Below are positions 27,501-35,228 of a stretch of 64,000 bases of DNA, piece after piece. A model generated the notes under the pieces. It was not told where the DNA came from. It saw only the letters and a list, made by a program, of their open reading frames with translations, and ran no database searches. The stretch lies in contig CAZLTN010000018.1 in assembly GCA_964562455.1 (NCBI GenBank), forward strand, positions 14,487 to 78,486. Reading direction: 5' to 3'. This stretch comes from Ravibacter sp964562455. GTDB taxonomy: Bacteria; Bacteroidota; Bacteroidia; Cytophagales; Spirosomataceae. A program made the translations under genes and the position numbers. The first letter of the stretch is position 1, and every line of letters begins with the position of its first letter.

Positions 27501-28361
27501 ATGGCAAACAGACGTAACGCTGTTAAGAAAATATTCGGCGCCTCTATGGGCGCCGTTTTTTCAGGTAACCTTTCTGCAGAAGCAGCAACAGGCACCTCTT
27601 CCGCAAGCCGCATCAGGCACTCCGTGTGCAAATGGTGTTATAGTAAAGTTCCGCTCGAGGAATTCTGTAAAGCCGTTAAAGAGATCGGGATACAATCTGT
27701 GGAGCTGATGGGCCCTAAAGAGTGGCCGGTACTGAAAGCGCATGGCTTGTACTGCGCACTTCCCAACGGAGCCGGAAAAGGTATAGAAAAAGGCTTTAAC
27801 GATCCCGCCTATCACCAGGAGCTGATCCGCTCTTACGAAGAAGTGATTCCGCTGGTATCTAAAGCAGGCTACAATACGCTCATCTGTTTCTCGGGCAACC
27901 GTAACGGGAAAAGCGACGAAGAGGGGCTGGCCAATTGCGAGAAAGGCCTGAAACGGCTCATGTCAGTTGCCGAAAAACACAAGGTAACGCTCATTATGGA
28001 ATTGCTCAACAGCAAGATCGATCATAAAGACTACCAATGTGACCATACCGCATGGGGCGCGGAACTATGCAAACGGATCGGATCGGAACGCTTCAAGCTC
28101 CTTTATGATATCTACCATATGCAGATCATGGAGGGCGATGTTATCCGGAATATCAGGGAAAACATTCAATATATAGGGCATTTCCACACAGGAGGTGTTC
28201 CCGGCAGGAACGAGATAGACAATACCCAGGAGTTGTTTTATCCGGCCATTATGCGCGCTATCGCCGATACGGGTTACGAAGGATACGTCGGCCAGGAATT
28301 TATTCCGAAAGGAAACTGGTTCGACTCTTTAAAGCAGAGCATCGAGATCTGCTCTGTCTGA
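27501..28361 (+). CDS. Hydroxypyruvate isomerase-like TIM-barrel protein, exported
   Basis: The 286-residue product has a twin-arginine-like leader (RRNAVKKIFGASMGAVF) and an AP-endonuclease-2-type TIM barrel. It shows the Hyi-like signatures VTLIMELLNSKIDH (metal ligand Glu), LLYDIYHMQIMEGDVIRNI, IGHFHTGGVPGRNEI and YVGQEFIPKG. The family isomerises or epimerises small sugars and hydroxy-acids using a divalent metal. It follows the DUF1080 gene by 21 bp. Export of both proteins suggests that a modified sugar is processed in the periplasm. True hydroxypyruvate isomerase activity is uncertain, since the classical enzyme is cytoplasmic. It converges on an EEP-family gene 54 bp away; no strong terminator is evident between them. 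Confidence 0.85.
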   Translation: MANRRNAVKKIFGASMGAVFSGNLSAEAATGTSSASRIRHSVCKWCYSKVPLEEFCKAVKEIGIQSVELMGPKEWPVLKAHGLYCALPNGAGKGIEKGFNDPAYHQELIRSYEEVIPLVSKAGYNTLICFSGNRNGKSDEEGLANCEKGLKRLMSVAEKHKVTLIMELLNSKIDHKDYQCDHTAWGAELCKRIGSERFKLLYDIYHMQIMEGDVIRNIRENIQYIGHFHTGGVPGRNEIDNTQELFYPAIMRAIADTGYEGYVGQEFIPKGNWFDSLKQSIEICSV

Positions 28362-28415
28362 CGCCGGGAAGGTGGATATATTGATTCTTCCCTACCGGAT
28401 TACCGTTATTCCGGA

Positions 28416-29504
28416 TCACTGGCTATCTTTTACTATATAGTCTGAAACAAGAGGACGGTGATCCGAAAAATTCACTCCCCGCAGTGTCTTAAACGCTGCC
28501 AGCTCTATTTTGTCCGGGTCGTAAAACTGGTTGTCGATCCGGATAAAATAAGGCAGATTCCTGAAAGTAAAACCAAAACCGCTGCCTCCTGCTTCAAAGC
28601 TGTTCATCAGCAGTTTCGAAATCCGGCCGTAGCCGTAGCTGTAAGGAGTTTCATTGAAATCCCCGCATACGATTACCGGGTGACGAGCCTGTTCTATCCA
28701 TTCTTCCAGCGACCTGATCTGGTCATTCCTTTTTTCAAAGCCGTTCTTAATACGTGAGACAGTTCTCTTCGACTCTTTTTTCAGTCCATCCATCTGTCTC
28801 TGCTCTACAAGTTCTCTCAGGTTCAGCGTCATCGAGTGGAGGTGCACATTGATGACAGTCAGCGTATCACCGCCTGCTATCACATCGCATTTCAGCATTC
28901 CGTTCTGGCCCGCAAAGACCTTAAGCTCGGCATTCCGGAGCTTATACCTGGAGAAAACGGCCAGCCCGGTTTTTGTCGTTCCCGGCTTCCTGTTCACCGG
29001 TTGGTCTACTATCACAAACTGGCTGTAACCGATCTTCTTCAGCGCTTCTGCAAGGTCCTTATCGCGCCCGGCCGATTGATAAGCCTCCTGGAAACACATT
29101 ATATCGGGGTTCAGGTCTTTCAGCCATCCGATACCCTCCGGCGAAATCAGCGACTTCTCTCCCTGCACCTTCACTCCCACCCCCAGCTGATGTATATTGT
29201 AGCTCAGCAGCCTGATATTTTCATCGCTCCCTTCCCTGTTATCCCCTAACCTGAACGTCCGTGACCAGAAAGGAAAAGAAATGAGCAGCATAACGAGGCT
29301 CCTTCCCGCTAGCTGCCGTGCGCCCAAAAGGACTCCCGAAACAATAACAAAAAGGTGTATAAGCATTACTACCGGCAATGACATGGTCAGGAACCCGGCA
29401 ACCCAATGCGGGGAAACCGGCCAGTAGCACAGCGCGTAGACAAGCAAAGTATAGATACAGAACAAAATATGCAGGGAGCCTGCCAGCTTACTTATCCAAC
29501 GCAT
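28416..29504 (-). CDS. Membrane-anchored endonuclease/exonuclease/phosphatase (EEP) family protein
   Basis: The product (362 aa) begins with three transmembrane segments within residues 8-85 (ILFCIYTLLVYALCYW, VAGFLTMSLPVVMLIHLFVIVSG, LVMLLISFPFW). A complete EEP domain follows: LLSYNIHQLG (Asn/His), IMCFQEAY (metal Glu), TVINVHLHS, VIVCGDFNETPYSYGY and the C-terminal NFSDHRPLVSDY. The catalytic domain probably faces the periplasm and hydrolyses a phosphodiester or phosphomonoester; DNA, phosphoinositide-like and sphingomyelin substrates occur in the superfamily, so specificity cannot be read. It starts 11 bp downstream of pheS on the same strand, so the two are likely co-transcribed. Confidence 0.88.
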   Translation of the reverse strand: MRWISKLAGSLHILFCIYTLLVYALCYWPVSPHWVAGFLTMSLPVVMLIHLFVIVSGVLLGARQLAGRSLVMLLISFPFWSRTFRLGDNREGSDENIRLLSYNIHQLGVGVKVQGEKSLISPEGIGWLKDLNPDIMCFQEAYQSAGRDKDLAEALKKIGYSQFVIVDQPVNRKPGTTKTGLAVFSRYKLRNAELKVFAGQNGMLKCDVIAGGDTLTVINVHLHSMTLNLRELVEQRQMDGLKKESKRTVSRIKNGFEKRNDQIRSLEEWIEQARHPVIVCGDFNETPYSYGYGRISKLLMNSFEAGGSGFGFTFRNLPYFIRIDNQFYDPDKIELAAFKTLRGVNFSDHRPLVSDYIVKDSQ

Positions 29505-29515
29505 GGTGTTAAAGA

Positions 29516-30547
29516 TCAGGCCCCGGAAAACTGTCGCAGAAAACGGACGTCGTTTTCAGTAAACAGCCTGAGATCCTTGATGTCATATCTCAACATGGCA
29601 ATCCGCTCTATACCCATTCCGAAAGCAAAACCGGTAAATACTTCAGGATCTATTCCGCAATTACGCAACACATTTGGGTCTACCATTCCTGACCCCGCTA
29701 TCTCTACCCATCCCGAATGTTTGCAGATATTGCACCCTTTCCCTTTACAGATAAAACAGGTAACGTCGATTTCGGCGCTGGGTTCGGTAAAAGGGAAAAA
29801 GGACGGCCTGAGCCTTATTTTCGATTCCTTGCCGAACATTTCCTTAGCGAAGTGATAAAGCGTATCCTTCAGATCCTTGAAACTCACATTGCGGTCTACA
29901 TAGAGCCCTTCTACCTGGTGAAAAATGCAGTGCGCCCGGGCGGATATCGCCTCGTTCCGGAAAACGCGGCCCGGCATAATACTTCTCACGGGAGGCTTCT
30001 TATTGTTCAATAGCCTTATCTGTACGTTAGAAGTATGCGTCCTGAGCAATACATCGTCTTTGCCTTTCCCCTTTTCGATAAAAAAGGTATCCTGCATTTC
30101 CCTTGCCGGGTGGTTATCCGCAAAATTCAGCGCGCCGAAGTTAAACCAATCCGTTTCTACTTCGGGACCGTCGGCAACGTCAAAGCCCATTCTGGAGAAA
30201 ATCTCGGCAATGCGTTTTTTGGTAAGCGTAAGCGGGTGAAGGCTTCCGAAACTGAAAGGCGGCACCGGCAGGGTAAAATCGGGTTCAGCCTTTACCGATG
30301 GGTCTGCCAGCCTGCCCAGTACTTCGGCCCATTCGTCAAACCTGCTTTGGGCAAGGTTCTTGAGGTTATTCAGCTCAGCGCCAAACGCCCTTCGGTCCTC
30401 TTTCTGAACATTTTTCAGCTCTTCGAATAACGCCGCTACCTTTCCTTTTTTGCTCAGGTATTCGAGCCTGAATGCTTCTAATTCTTCCCTATTGCCAACA
30501 ACTGTATCCTTTATCTGCTCCAGTAATTTTTGGACTCCGCCTGTCAT
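29516..30547 (-). CDS. pheS: Phenylalanine--tRNA ligase alpha subunit
   Basis: The 343-residue product is the catalytic alpha subunit of the (alpha-beta)2 enzyme that charges tRNA-Phe. An N-terminal coiled-coil (1-85, EAFRLEYLSKKGKVAALFEELKN) contacts tRNA. The class II core includes motif 2 (GRVFRNEAISARAHCIFHQVEGLYVD), a Cys cluster (CFICKGKGCNICKHSGWVEIAG in pieces) and motif 3 (GFAFGMGIERIAMLRYDIKDLR). Length and motifs match the Bacteroidota form. pheT is not adjacent, which is usual in this phylum. A TAnnTTTG element lies about 60 bp upstream. The start ATG at 30547 is the natural one. Confidence 0.97.
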   Translation of the reverse strand: MTGGVQKLLEQIKDTVVGNREELEAFRLEYLSKKGKVAALFEELKNVQKEDRRAFGAELNNLKNLAQSRFDEWAEVLGRLADPSVKAEPDFTLPVPPFSFGSLHPLTLTKKRIAEIFSRMGFDVADGPEVETDWFNFGALNFADNHPAREMQDTFFIEKGKGKDDVLLRTHTSNVQIRLLNNKKPPVRSIMPGRVFRNEAISARAHCIFHQVEGLYVDRNVSFKDLKDTLYHFAKEMFGKESKIRLRPSFFPFTEPSAEIDVTCFICKGKGCNICKHSGWVEIAGSGMVDPNVLRNCGIDPEVFTGFAFGMGIERIAMLRYDIKDLRLFTENDVRFLRQFSGA

Positions 30548-30605
30548 CTTATATTTTTAAATTACCCGGCTCCCCGGGGAAAGTGGTGATCTCCGAATTT
30601 AACCG

Positions 30606-30613
30606 CAAATATA
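30606..30613 (-). promoter_or_regulatory. Candidate pheS -7 element
   Basis: On the minus strand this reads TATATTTG, an exact TAnnTTTG. The start codon is about 60 bp downstream. There is no TTTG at the normal -33 spacing, so the promoter is only partly supported. Confidence 0.4.
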
Positions 30614-30687
30614 TTCAATGTTTAAACGCCGCCTGTCTTTTCCGGAGCGTTTTGTTTTCACTCCCGGCAAAAACTATCCTATAGTGC

Positions 30688-30730
30688 TTATACGTAAAAA
30701 TACGTGATTTTATACGTACAAACACGTGAT
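30688..30730. promoter_or_regulatory. Paired 21-bp direct repeats, candidate LytTR-protein binding site
   Basis: Copies at 30688-30708 and 30710-30730 match at 19 of 21 positions, with a 22-bp period. Each holds two ACGT cores, giving ACGT at 30692, 30702, 30714 and 30724, with steps of 10, 12 and 10 bp on one face of the helix. LytTR regulators such as AgrA and AlgR bind two direct half-sites about two helical turns apart, and the stand-alone LytTR gene starts 155 bp downstream. Binding is inferred. Confidence 0.5.
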
Positions 30731-30750
30731 CTACACTTCAAATACCGGAA

Positions 30751-30775
30751 TAAATAGTTCATTATGAACTATTTA
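30751..30775. promoter_or_regulatory. Perfect 25-bp palindrome, operator-like
   Basis: Twelve bases (TAAATAGTTCAT) are mirrored exactly around a single central T. No T-tract follows, so it looks more like a dyad operator for a dimeric regulator than a terminator. It lies between the direct repeats and the LytTR start. Confidence 0.5.
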
Positions 30776-30885
30776 AACCCAAAAGGCATTTTTTGTCGAC
30801 TCGGTTTTGTTTTCCTGACACCCTATCTTTACGACTAAGAGGCTCAACAGTAAAGTACTTTTTTCCAACCTTAACCGTACTTAAT

Positions 30886-31254
30886 ATGAAAATTTCAAAT
30901 AATAATCCGCAAAGTGCGGATATGCACCACGCCATCTCGATACACTGTATCAAGAATACCATTTTTTTAACCCCGCCCGACATTACCTGCCTCGAGGGCG
31001 AAGGAAATTATACCTATATATATACGTACTCGGGTAAAAAATACCTTGTCGCAAAGACAATCAAAAATCTTCACATGTCCCTGAATGATAACAGCGGTTT
31101 TGTGAGGATACACAAGTCATACCTTATCAATACCAACCACATTGTGGACTACACCGACCAGGACAGGACCATTAAAATGGCCGGAGGGAAGGAGGTCCCC
31201 GTTTCAAGAAGGAAATCCAGAGAAGTCACCCAGATACTTTCAGCCGTACTTTAA
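30886..31254 (+). CDS. Stand-alone LytTR DNA-binding domain protein
   Basis: Starting at the ATG at 30886 (MKISNNNPQ), the product is 122 residues and consists almost entirely of a LytTR domain (about 27-120): ITCLEGEGNYTYIYTYSGKKYLVAKTIKNL split around the family's E-x-x-x-N-Y motif, then FVRIHKSYLINTNHI and the C-terminal VPVSRRK. An in-frame TTG at 30793 would add 31 residues that look like leader DNA. No receiver or sensor domain is attached, so it cannot be a classical response regulator; such lone LytTR proteins are frequent in Bacteroidota. It may regulate itself and the divergent pheS through the repeats upstream, which is inference. A bidirectional terminator follows. Confidence 0.88.
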   Translation: MKISNNNPQSADMHHAISIHCIKNTIFLTPPDITCLEGEGNYTYIYTYSGKKYLVAKTIKNLHMSLNDNSGFVRIHKSYLINTNHIVDYTDQDRTIKMAGGKEVPVSRRKSREVTQILSAVL

Positions 31255-31321
31255 ATATCCACACCAAGTATTTATCCGGCTATTCAATTTCTATACTTTT
31301 TTTTAGTGGGTTAAGTAAAAC

Positions 31322-31358
31322 AAACAGGAGTTGCCGCGAGATCGGCAACTACCTGTTT
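31322..31358. terminator. Bidirectional terminator between LytTR and rmlD-like genes
   Basis: AAACAGG-A-GTTGCCG (31322-31336) pairs with CGGCAAC-TA-CCTGTTT (31343-31358) around the loop CGAGAT: 14 paired bases with a small internal bulge. The minus-strand side continues into a T-rich stretch (GTTTTACTT) and the plus side into TTTAAAATTT. Confidence 0.75.
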
Positions 31359-31371
31359 AAAATTTCAAAAC

Positions 31372-32289
31372 CTACTTAAGCTGAGCCGCCAGGATGCCGA
31401 TTCCTTCCGAAAATGAATGCGGCGAATATCCTAAATTATCTACTGATTTATCGAGTATAAAGCCGGTCCTGGGCGGCCTCCGGGCCGGTTGACTGAACGT
31501 CGAAGAGTCAGCTTTCTGTATAAGCCCTTTGTCCAGGTTAAAATATTCTGCCGTCAGCAGCGCCATATCATAGGGCGTCAGCAGGTCCTTACCGGAAATA
31601 TTATAGACTCCGCCGGCTTCCTTACGGGCAATAAGCAGGCAGCCCTCCGCCAGGTCTTCCGCCAGGGTCGGCGTACGCCACTGGTCGTCTACTACCTTAA
31701 TGGTTTTACCTTCTTCGAGCGACTTTTTTACCCAGAGAACGATGTTGCTCCTGCTCATGTCATGGGCTATACCGTATACCAGCACTGTCCGTGCTATTGC
31801 CCAGCGGATATGGGTGCTCATAACCGCCTTTTCAGCAGCGTATTTGCTCCAGCCGTAAAAGCTTACCGGGTTAGGAACAGCTTCTTCGTCATAGGGGCCG
31901 GCCAGCCCGTCGAATATAAAATCGGTGGAAAGATGCAGCAAAAAGGAGCCGTGCTCCCCGCATGCCTTCGCCAGCAGTTCTACCGCGGTTACATTCTGTT
32001 TCCAGCAGGCATCCTTTTCTGCCTCGCACTGGTCGACGTTGGTCATCGCAGCAGTATGAATAACGATATCCGGCCGGGTATTCTCAAACACCGTTCTTAT
32101 CTCCTCTCCGTCCGTAATGTCCATCGGGTAATAAGAATAGCCTTCTTTTACCGGGAGCCGGTTGCTTCCCCTGGCTGTTGCCACCGTATGTACCGAAGCA
32201 TCTTCCCGAAGCACCTCGACCAGTTTCTGACCAAGCAGCCCGTTCGCGCCTGTAACCAGGATCGTTTTTTTATTCGTGTTCGTTGTCAA
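31372..32289 (-). CDS. RmlD-like SDR family NAD(P)-dependent sugar reductase
   Basis: The 305-residue product is an extended short-chain dehydrogenase of the dTDP-4-dehydrorhamnose reductase type. The nucleotide-binding GANGLLG lies at 14-20, the active-site STD at 121-123, and the Y145-x-x-x-K149 pair in FYGWSKYAAEK. The likely reaction is NAD(P)H-dependent reduction of a keto group on a nucleotide sugar, but no rmlA/B/C genes are adjacent, so the substrate is uncertain. The start is a TTG whose first bases overlap the TGA stop of the upstream cyclophilin gene (TTGA, 32286-32289), implying translational coupling. No ATG lies close upstream of the Rossmann motif. Confidence 0.85.
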   Translation of the reverse strand: MTTNTNKKTILVTGANGLLGQKLVEVLREDASVHTVATARGSNRLPVKEGYSYYPMDITDGEEIRTVFENTRPDIVIHTAAMTNVDQCEAEKDACWKQNVTAVELLAKACGEHGSFLLHLSTDFIFDGLAGPYDEEAVPNPVSFYGWSKYAAEKAVMSTHIRWAIARTVLVYGIAHDMSRSNIVLWVKKSLEEGKTIKVVDDQWRTPTLAEDLAEGCLLIARKEAGGVYNISGKDLLTPYDMALLTAEYFNLDKGLIQKADSSTFSQPARRPPRTGFILDKSVDNLGYSPHSFSEGIGILAAQLK

Positions 32290-33014
32290 TATTGATAATT
32301 GAATTTTTTAGAAATCTTTTTCTTTTTCCAAACCTTCACTTCCACCTTCATAGGTACGTTCTGAACGGGCCTGTCGCGATTGTCGGTTTCAACCGAAGCG
32401 ACCTTATCGATAACGTCCAGCCCGTCAATCACCTCCCCGAAAACAGTGTAGTTCCCGTCGAGATGAGGAGTCCCACCGAGGGTAAGATACGTGTTTTTCT
32501 GTTCTTCGGTAGGTTTCCTGGATGCTCTTTCGATCTGCCTGCTCAATTCATCGCCCTTCCACTTTTTGCCCTGGACGATGTAGAACTGGCAACCGCTCGA
32601 TTGCTTCTCCGGGTTATTATCCCTTGCTGCAGCCAACGCTCCTTTTTTATGATACAGTACAGGATTAAACTCGGCTGGGATCCTGGGGCCATGACTACCG
32701 TTTCCCAGCGGAGCCCCCGCGGGAGCGTTCTTCGATTCCGGGTCTCCGCCCTGGATCATAAAACCTCCGATAACCCGGTGAAAAAGAAGCCCGTCATAAA
32801 ACCCTTCCTGCGCCAGCCTGATGAAGTTCTTCCTGTGCAGCGGCGTTTTTTCAGAAAGCAGCACCGTCATATTACCCGAGGGCGTCCCGATAACTACCAG
32901 GTAATCTTTCTTTTTTGAAATTGCTTTTTCGGGTTTCCCTCCAAAGAGCTCACTGACGCCCGATAATAAAAAAAGCAGTACCCAGAGAGATGTATTCAAA
33001 GTTCTGATCTTCAT
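32286..33014 (-). CDS. Cyclophilin-type peptidyl-prolyl cis-trans isomerase, exported
   Basis: I start at the ATG at 33014, which gives 242 residues with a signal peptide (LNTSLWVLLFLLSGVSELFGG). An ATG at 33047 would add 11 residues before it. The cyclophilin core is complete: FHRVIGGFMIQGGDP (catalytic Arg), AGAPLGNGSHGP, GALAAARDNNPEKQSSGCQFYIV and NYTVFGEVIDGLDVIDKV. It should catalyse proline isomerisation in the periplasm, helping outer-membrane protein folding. It carries a Lys/Glu-rich insertion (about 155-180) before the final strand. It overlaps the rmlD-like start by 4 bp and follows a lipoprotein and an Omp85-family gene. Confidence 0.9.
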   Translation of the reverse strand: MKIRTLNTSLWVLLFLLSGVSELFGGKPEKAISKKKDYLVVIGTPSGNMTVLLSEKTPLHRKNFIRLAQEGFYDGLLFHRVIGGFMIQGGDPESKNAPAGAPLGNGSHGPRIPAEFNPVLYHKKGALAAARDNNPEKQSSGCQFYIVQGKKWKGDELSRQIERASRKPTEEQKNTYLTLGGTPHLDGNYTVFGEVIDGLDVIDKVASVETDNRDRPVQNVPMKVEVKVWKKKKISKKFNYQY

Positions 33015-33072
33015 GTCCTGTTCATTGAAGCTTCGAATATACGACAAACCCGGGTTCCACGGATACAGGTCA

Positions 33073-33702
33073 TCAAACTCTTCCTGTTAACGCCAGGCCT
33101 GCGAAAGAGGCTCCCTTTTTCGCCACAACACTCCTGCCAACAGGGACAAACGTAATCTTCAGCCCCTGATCGAGCCCGCCCGAAACATTTTCCACCGTAA
33201 CGGTGGCTTCCCCCGATTGCCATACTTTTTTCATATCCGACGTTTCGGAAGCCGGTCCGAAGCGGGAATTGAAATACCAGCCCGATATCTCCCAAAGCCT
33301 GTCAGCCGAAGACTCCCCGTTGAGAAAAACATCTACTATGATCCTGCTGACAAGCTGCTCATCGGAGAAGTGATAATATACATCTACCGTTTCCAGCTCT
33401 TTGGTATCGTGTGTATACCCGATCTGTGAAGGTAATTCCTCAAAAACTTCGAACGTTTCCGTGATCCGTACCTTTTCCCGGGAGTCGTTAAAAGACACGC
33501 CCCTGAACAAGCCGTCCTGGTAGTCTCCTAAAATCAATTCCCACAGGCCGTATTCTTCGCTCTCCCGCAGGTTTTGCGACAGCTCCTCCACCTCCGGTGT
33601 TTCTTCATTCTCAGACCCCGTGCGACCGGTACAGCCGACAGCGAAAAAAATGAATAGCATCGAAAGAAAAGACAAGTTGGCAATAGTATTTTTTCCAGGC
33701 AT
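33073..33702 (-). CDS. Hypothetical lipoprotein
   Basis: The 209-residue product has a lipoprotein signal (LSMLFIFFAVGC, Cys24) followed by an acidic linker (GSENEETPEVEEL). The remainder is predicted beta-rich (YHFSDEQLVSRIIVDVFLN, WQSGEATVTVENV). I do not recognise a family. It lies between the Omp85-like gene and the periplasmic cyclophilin on the same strand, 117 bp after the former, so an envelope function is likely. No catalytic motif is visible. Confidence 0.75.
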   Translation of the reverse strand: MPGKNTIANLSFLSMLFIFFAVGCTGRTGSENEETPEVEELSQNLRESEEYGLWELILGDYQDGLFRGVSFNDSREKVRITETFEVFEELPSQIGYTHDTKELETVDVYYHFSDEQLVSRIIVDVFLNGESSADRLWEISGWYFNSRFGPASETSDMKKVWQSGEATVTVENVSGGLDQGLKITFVPVGRSVVAKKGASFAGLALTGRV

Positions 33703-33818
33703 AATTTAAAAGAAGAAGTTTTCCCCGGATCCTTCTCCAAATCCGGTTCTGTTTTATTGACTGAGGTTTTTCGTTTCACAAAACTCCGAAAGAAATAGCT
33801 CATGTACAACGGGAAACG

Positions 33819-35216
33819 TCAGAATTCGCGTGCCACCGAGAAAAAAAGCCTGCGCTCTCCTTCGGTATTGAAAGAGTAGTTCAACCTGTACACCAGGTTG
33901 TAAAATGTAACAAAATCAAGACCGGCCCCGGCGCCTGACAAAAGCTTGTTCCCAAGCCTGCTGTTACTCCATTCCGGTACCTGGTTCCGTATGTAGCCGG
34001 CATCGGCAAAAGTATTGAGGTAAAGAGCTAGCGGAATAGTGCCGAATTGCCTTGGAAGCCATTTAATTACCTTCTCGGTTTCGAAAAGCCTGTATTTGAA
34101 CTCATTTTGCAGGATACCGTAATGCTGTCCATCCACGACATAAAGCTCGTATCCCCGCACCAGGTCGAGCCTGTAGCCCAACCCTACCATATTGACATAC
34201 GGCAGCCTGGCAGGGAAAGACGCTCGCAGGCGCACCCCGGTATTAAAGAAAAACCGGCCACCCAAAGGGAAAAAGTGCCGGTAGAAACCGTAAACATATC
34301 CCTGGTCTACGTCATCGCCCGGCAAAACCCCTCTTTTGCTGGCCTGGAAAGCGATATTGTAGCCGCGAAGCGGATATTGACCTATATCTCTCTTATTGAA
34401 ATTATAGGTATAGGTGAGCTGAAAATATCTTTGGCGCGTCTGGTCGTCGAACAGGTAGTGCGGGTTCCTGGTCAATACCGTGTCGCCGATCGTTGTGTTT
34501 ACCCAACGGATGTCCATGGTATGGAAACCATAAAATTTGCTCCTGTAAGAAGGTGCGAGATAAAAATAAAAACGACGCCGGGTGATCGATTCACTCGGCA
34601 TAAAATCGAGTTTATCGTTCCAGGTACGGAACGCCAGCGCCTTATTGGTAATGTAAGATACCCCGCCGTTCAGGCCGATCTTCATCTTTTTATCTATATA
34701 GGGCATCGAATAAGAGAGCTCGTACTTGGGTATAAACCCGAGCTCGATCAATAGCCTGAGCCGGTCGTTGCGCCCGCTGACGTTATTGTGGCTGATATAG
34801 GCCCCGTAGGTAATGCGGCTGAAATCGCGGTTCCTGTCGTACCACCATTCGTTGAAATTCCTGTCGGCCAGCTGGAATACCGGCAGGCCGAAAATATACC
34901 AGCGCTCCTTCAGCTTCAGGTGCAGGTCTACATATGCCGAGTCTTCCGTATAGACCGGCTCGAAATTTACCGTTACGAAAAGGTTTGTGTTGACTACCTT
35001 CCGGCGGTCGATCTCGAGCAGTTCGGTGAGCCTGGGAACCGGGATCGTATCTCCCTTTTCAATATCGAGTTCCCGAAAAATAATGCCCGGACGGGTCCGG
35101 TAATTTCCCTCCAGGACCACGCTCCTGACCGCTGTCGTACGGGTGGAATCGGTCAGTGCCCGGCTTTCGAGGCTCATCAGAGACATTCCCAATACAAACA
35201 GAATAATATTTTTCAC
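33819..35216 (-). CDS. BamA/TamA (Omp85) family outer-membrane protein
   Basis: The product (465 aa) has a short signal peptide (IILFVLGMSLMSLESRA). About residues 30-105 form one POTRA domain (VRSVVLEGNYRTRPGIIFREL...VVNTNLFVTVNFEPVY...LHLKLKERW). The rest is a 16-strand-type barrel ending in SFNTEGERRLFFSVAREF with the usual C-terminal aromatic. With a single POTRA it is far shorter than BamA and belongs with the small Omp85/surface-antigen proteins of Bacteroidota, which may insert or export specific outer-membrane proteins. It starts 12 bp downstream of fabH on the same strand and probably shares its transcript. Confidence 0.85.
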   Translation of the reverse strand: MKNIILFVLGMSLMSLESRALTDSTRTTAVRSVVLEGNYRTRPGIIFRELDIEKGDTIPVPRLTELLEIDRRKVVNTNLFVTVNFEPVYTEDSAYVDLHLKLKERWYIFGLPVFQLADRNFNEWWYDRNRDFSRITYGAYISHNNVSGRNDRLRLLIELGFIPKYELSYSMPYIDKKMKIGLNGGVSYITNKALAFRTWNDKLDFMPSESITRRRFYFYLAPSYRSKFYGFHTMDIRWVNTTIGDTVLTRNPHYLFDDQTRQRYFQLTYTYNFNKRDIGQYPLRGYNIAFQASKRGVLPGDDVDQGYVYGFYRHFFPLGGRFFFNTGVRLRASFPARLPYVNMVGLGYRLDLVRGYELYVVDGQHYGILQNEFKYRLFETEKVIKWLPRQFGTIPLALYLNTFADAGYIRNQVPEWSNSRLGNKLLSGAGAGLDFVTFYNLVYRLNYSFNTEGERRLFFSVAREF

Positions 35217-35228
35217 GACAGGTAACGT

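Larger units (their letters stand above)
30548..30885. other. Regulatory intergenic region between pheS and LytTR gene
   Basis: This 338-bp divergent region has no gene. It contains a pheS -7 element (30606-30613), a pair of 21-bp direct repeats with four helically phased ACGT half-sites (30688-30730), and a 25-bp palindrome (30751-30775), each annotated separately. A loose TATCTTTA -7-like element near 30830 could serve the LytTR gene, but no TTTG lies at the proper spacing. Confidence 0.6.

Noticed and set aside
28365..28415. Terminator between the TIM-barrel and EEP genes
   Set aside because: A 6-bp GGGAAG/CTTCCC stem with a long loop and a short CCGGA/TCCGG stem; neither has a T-tract.
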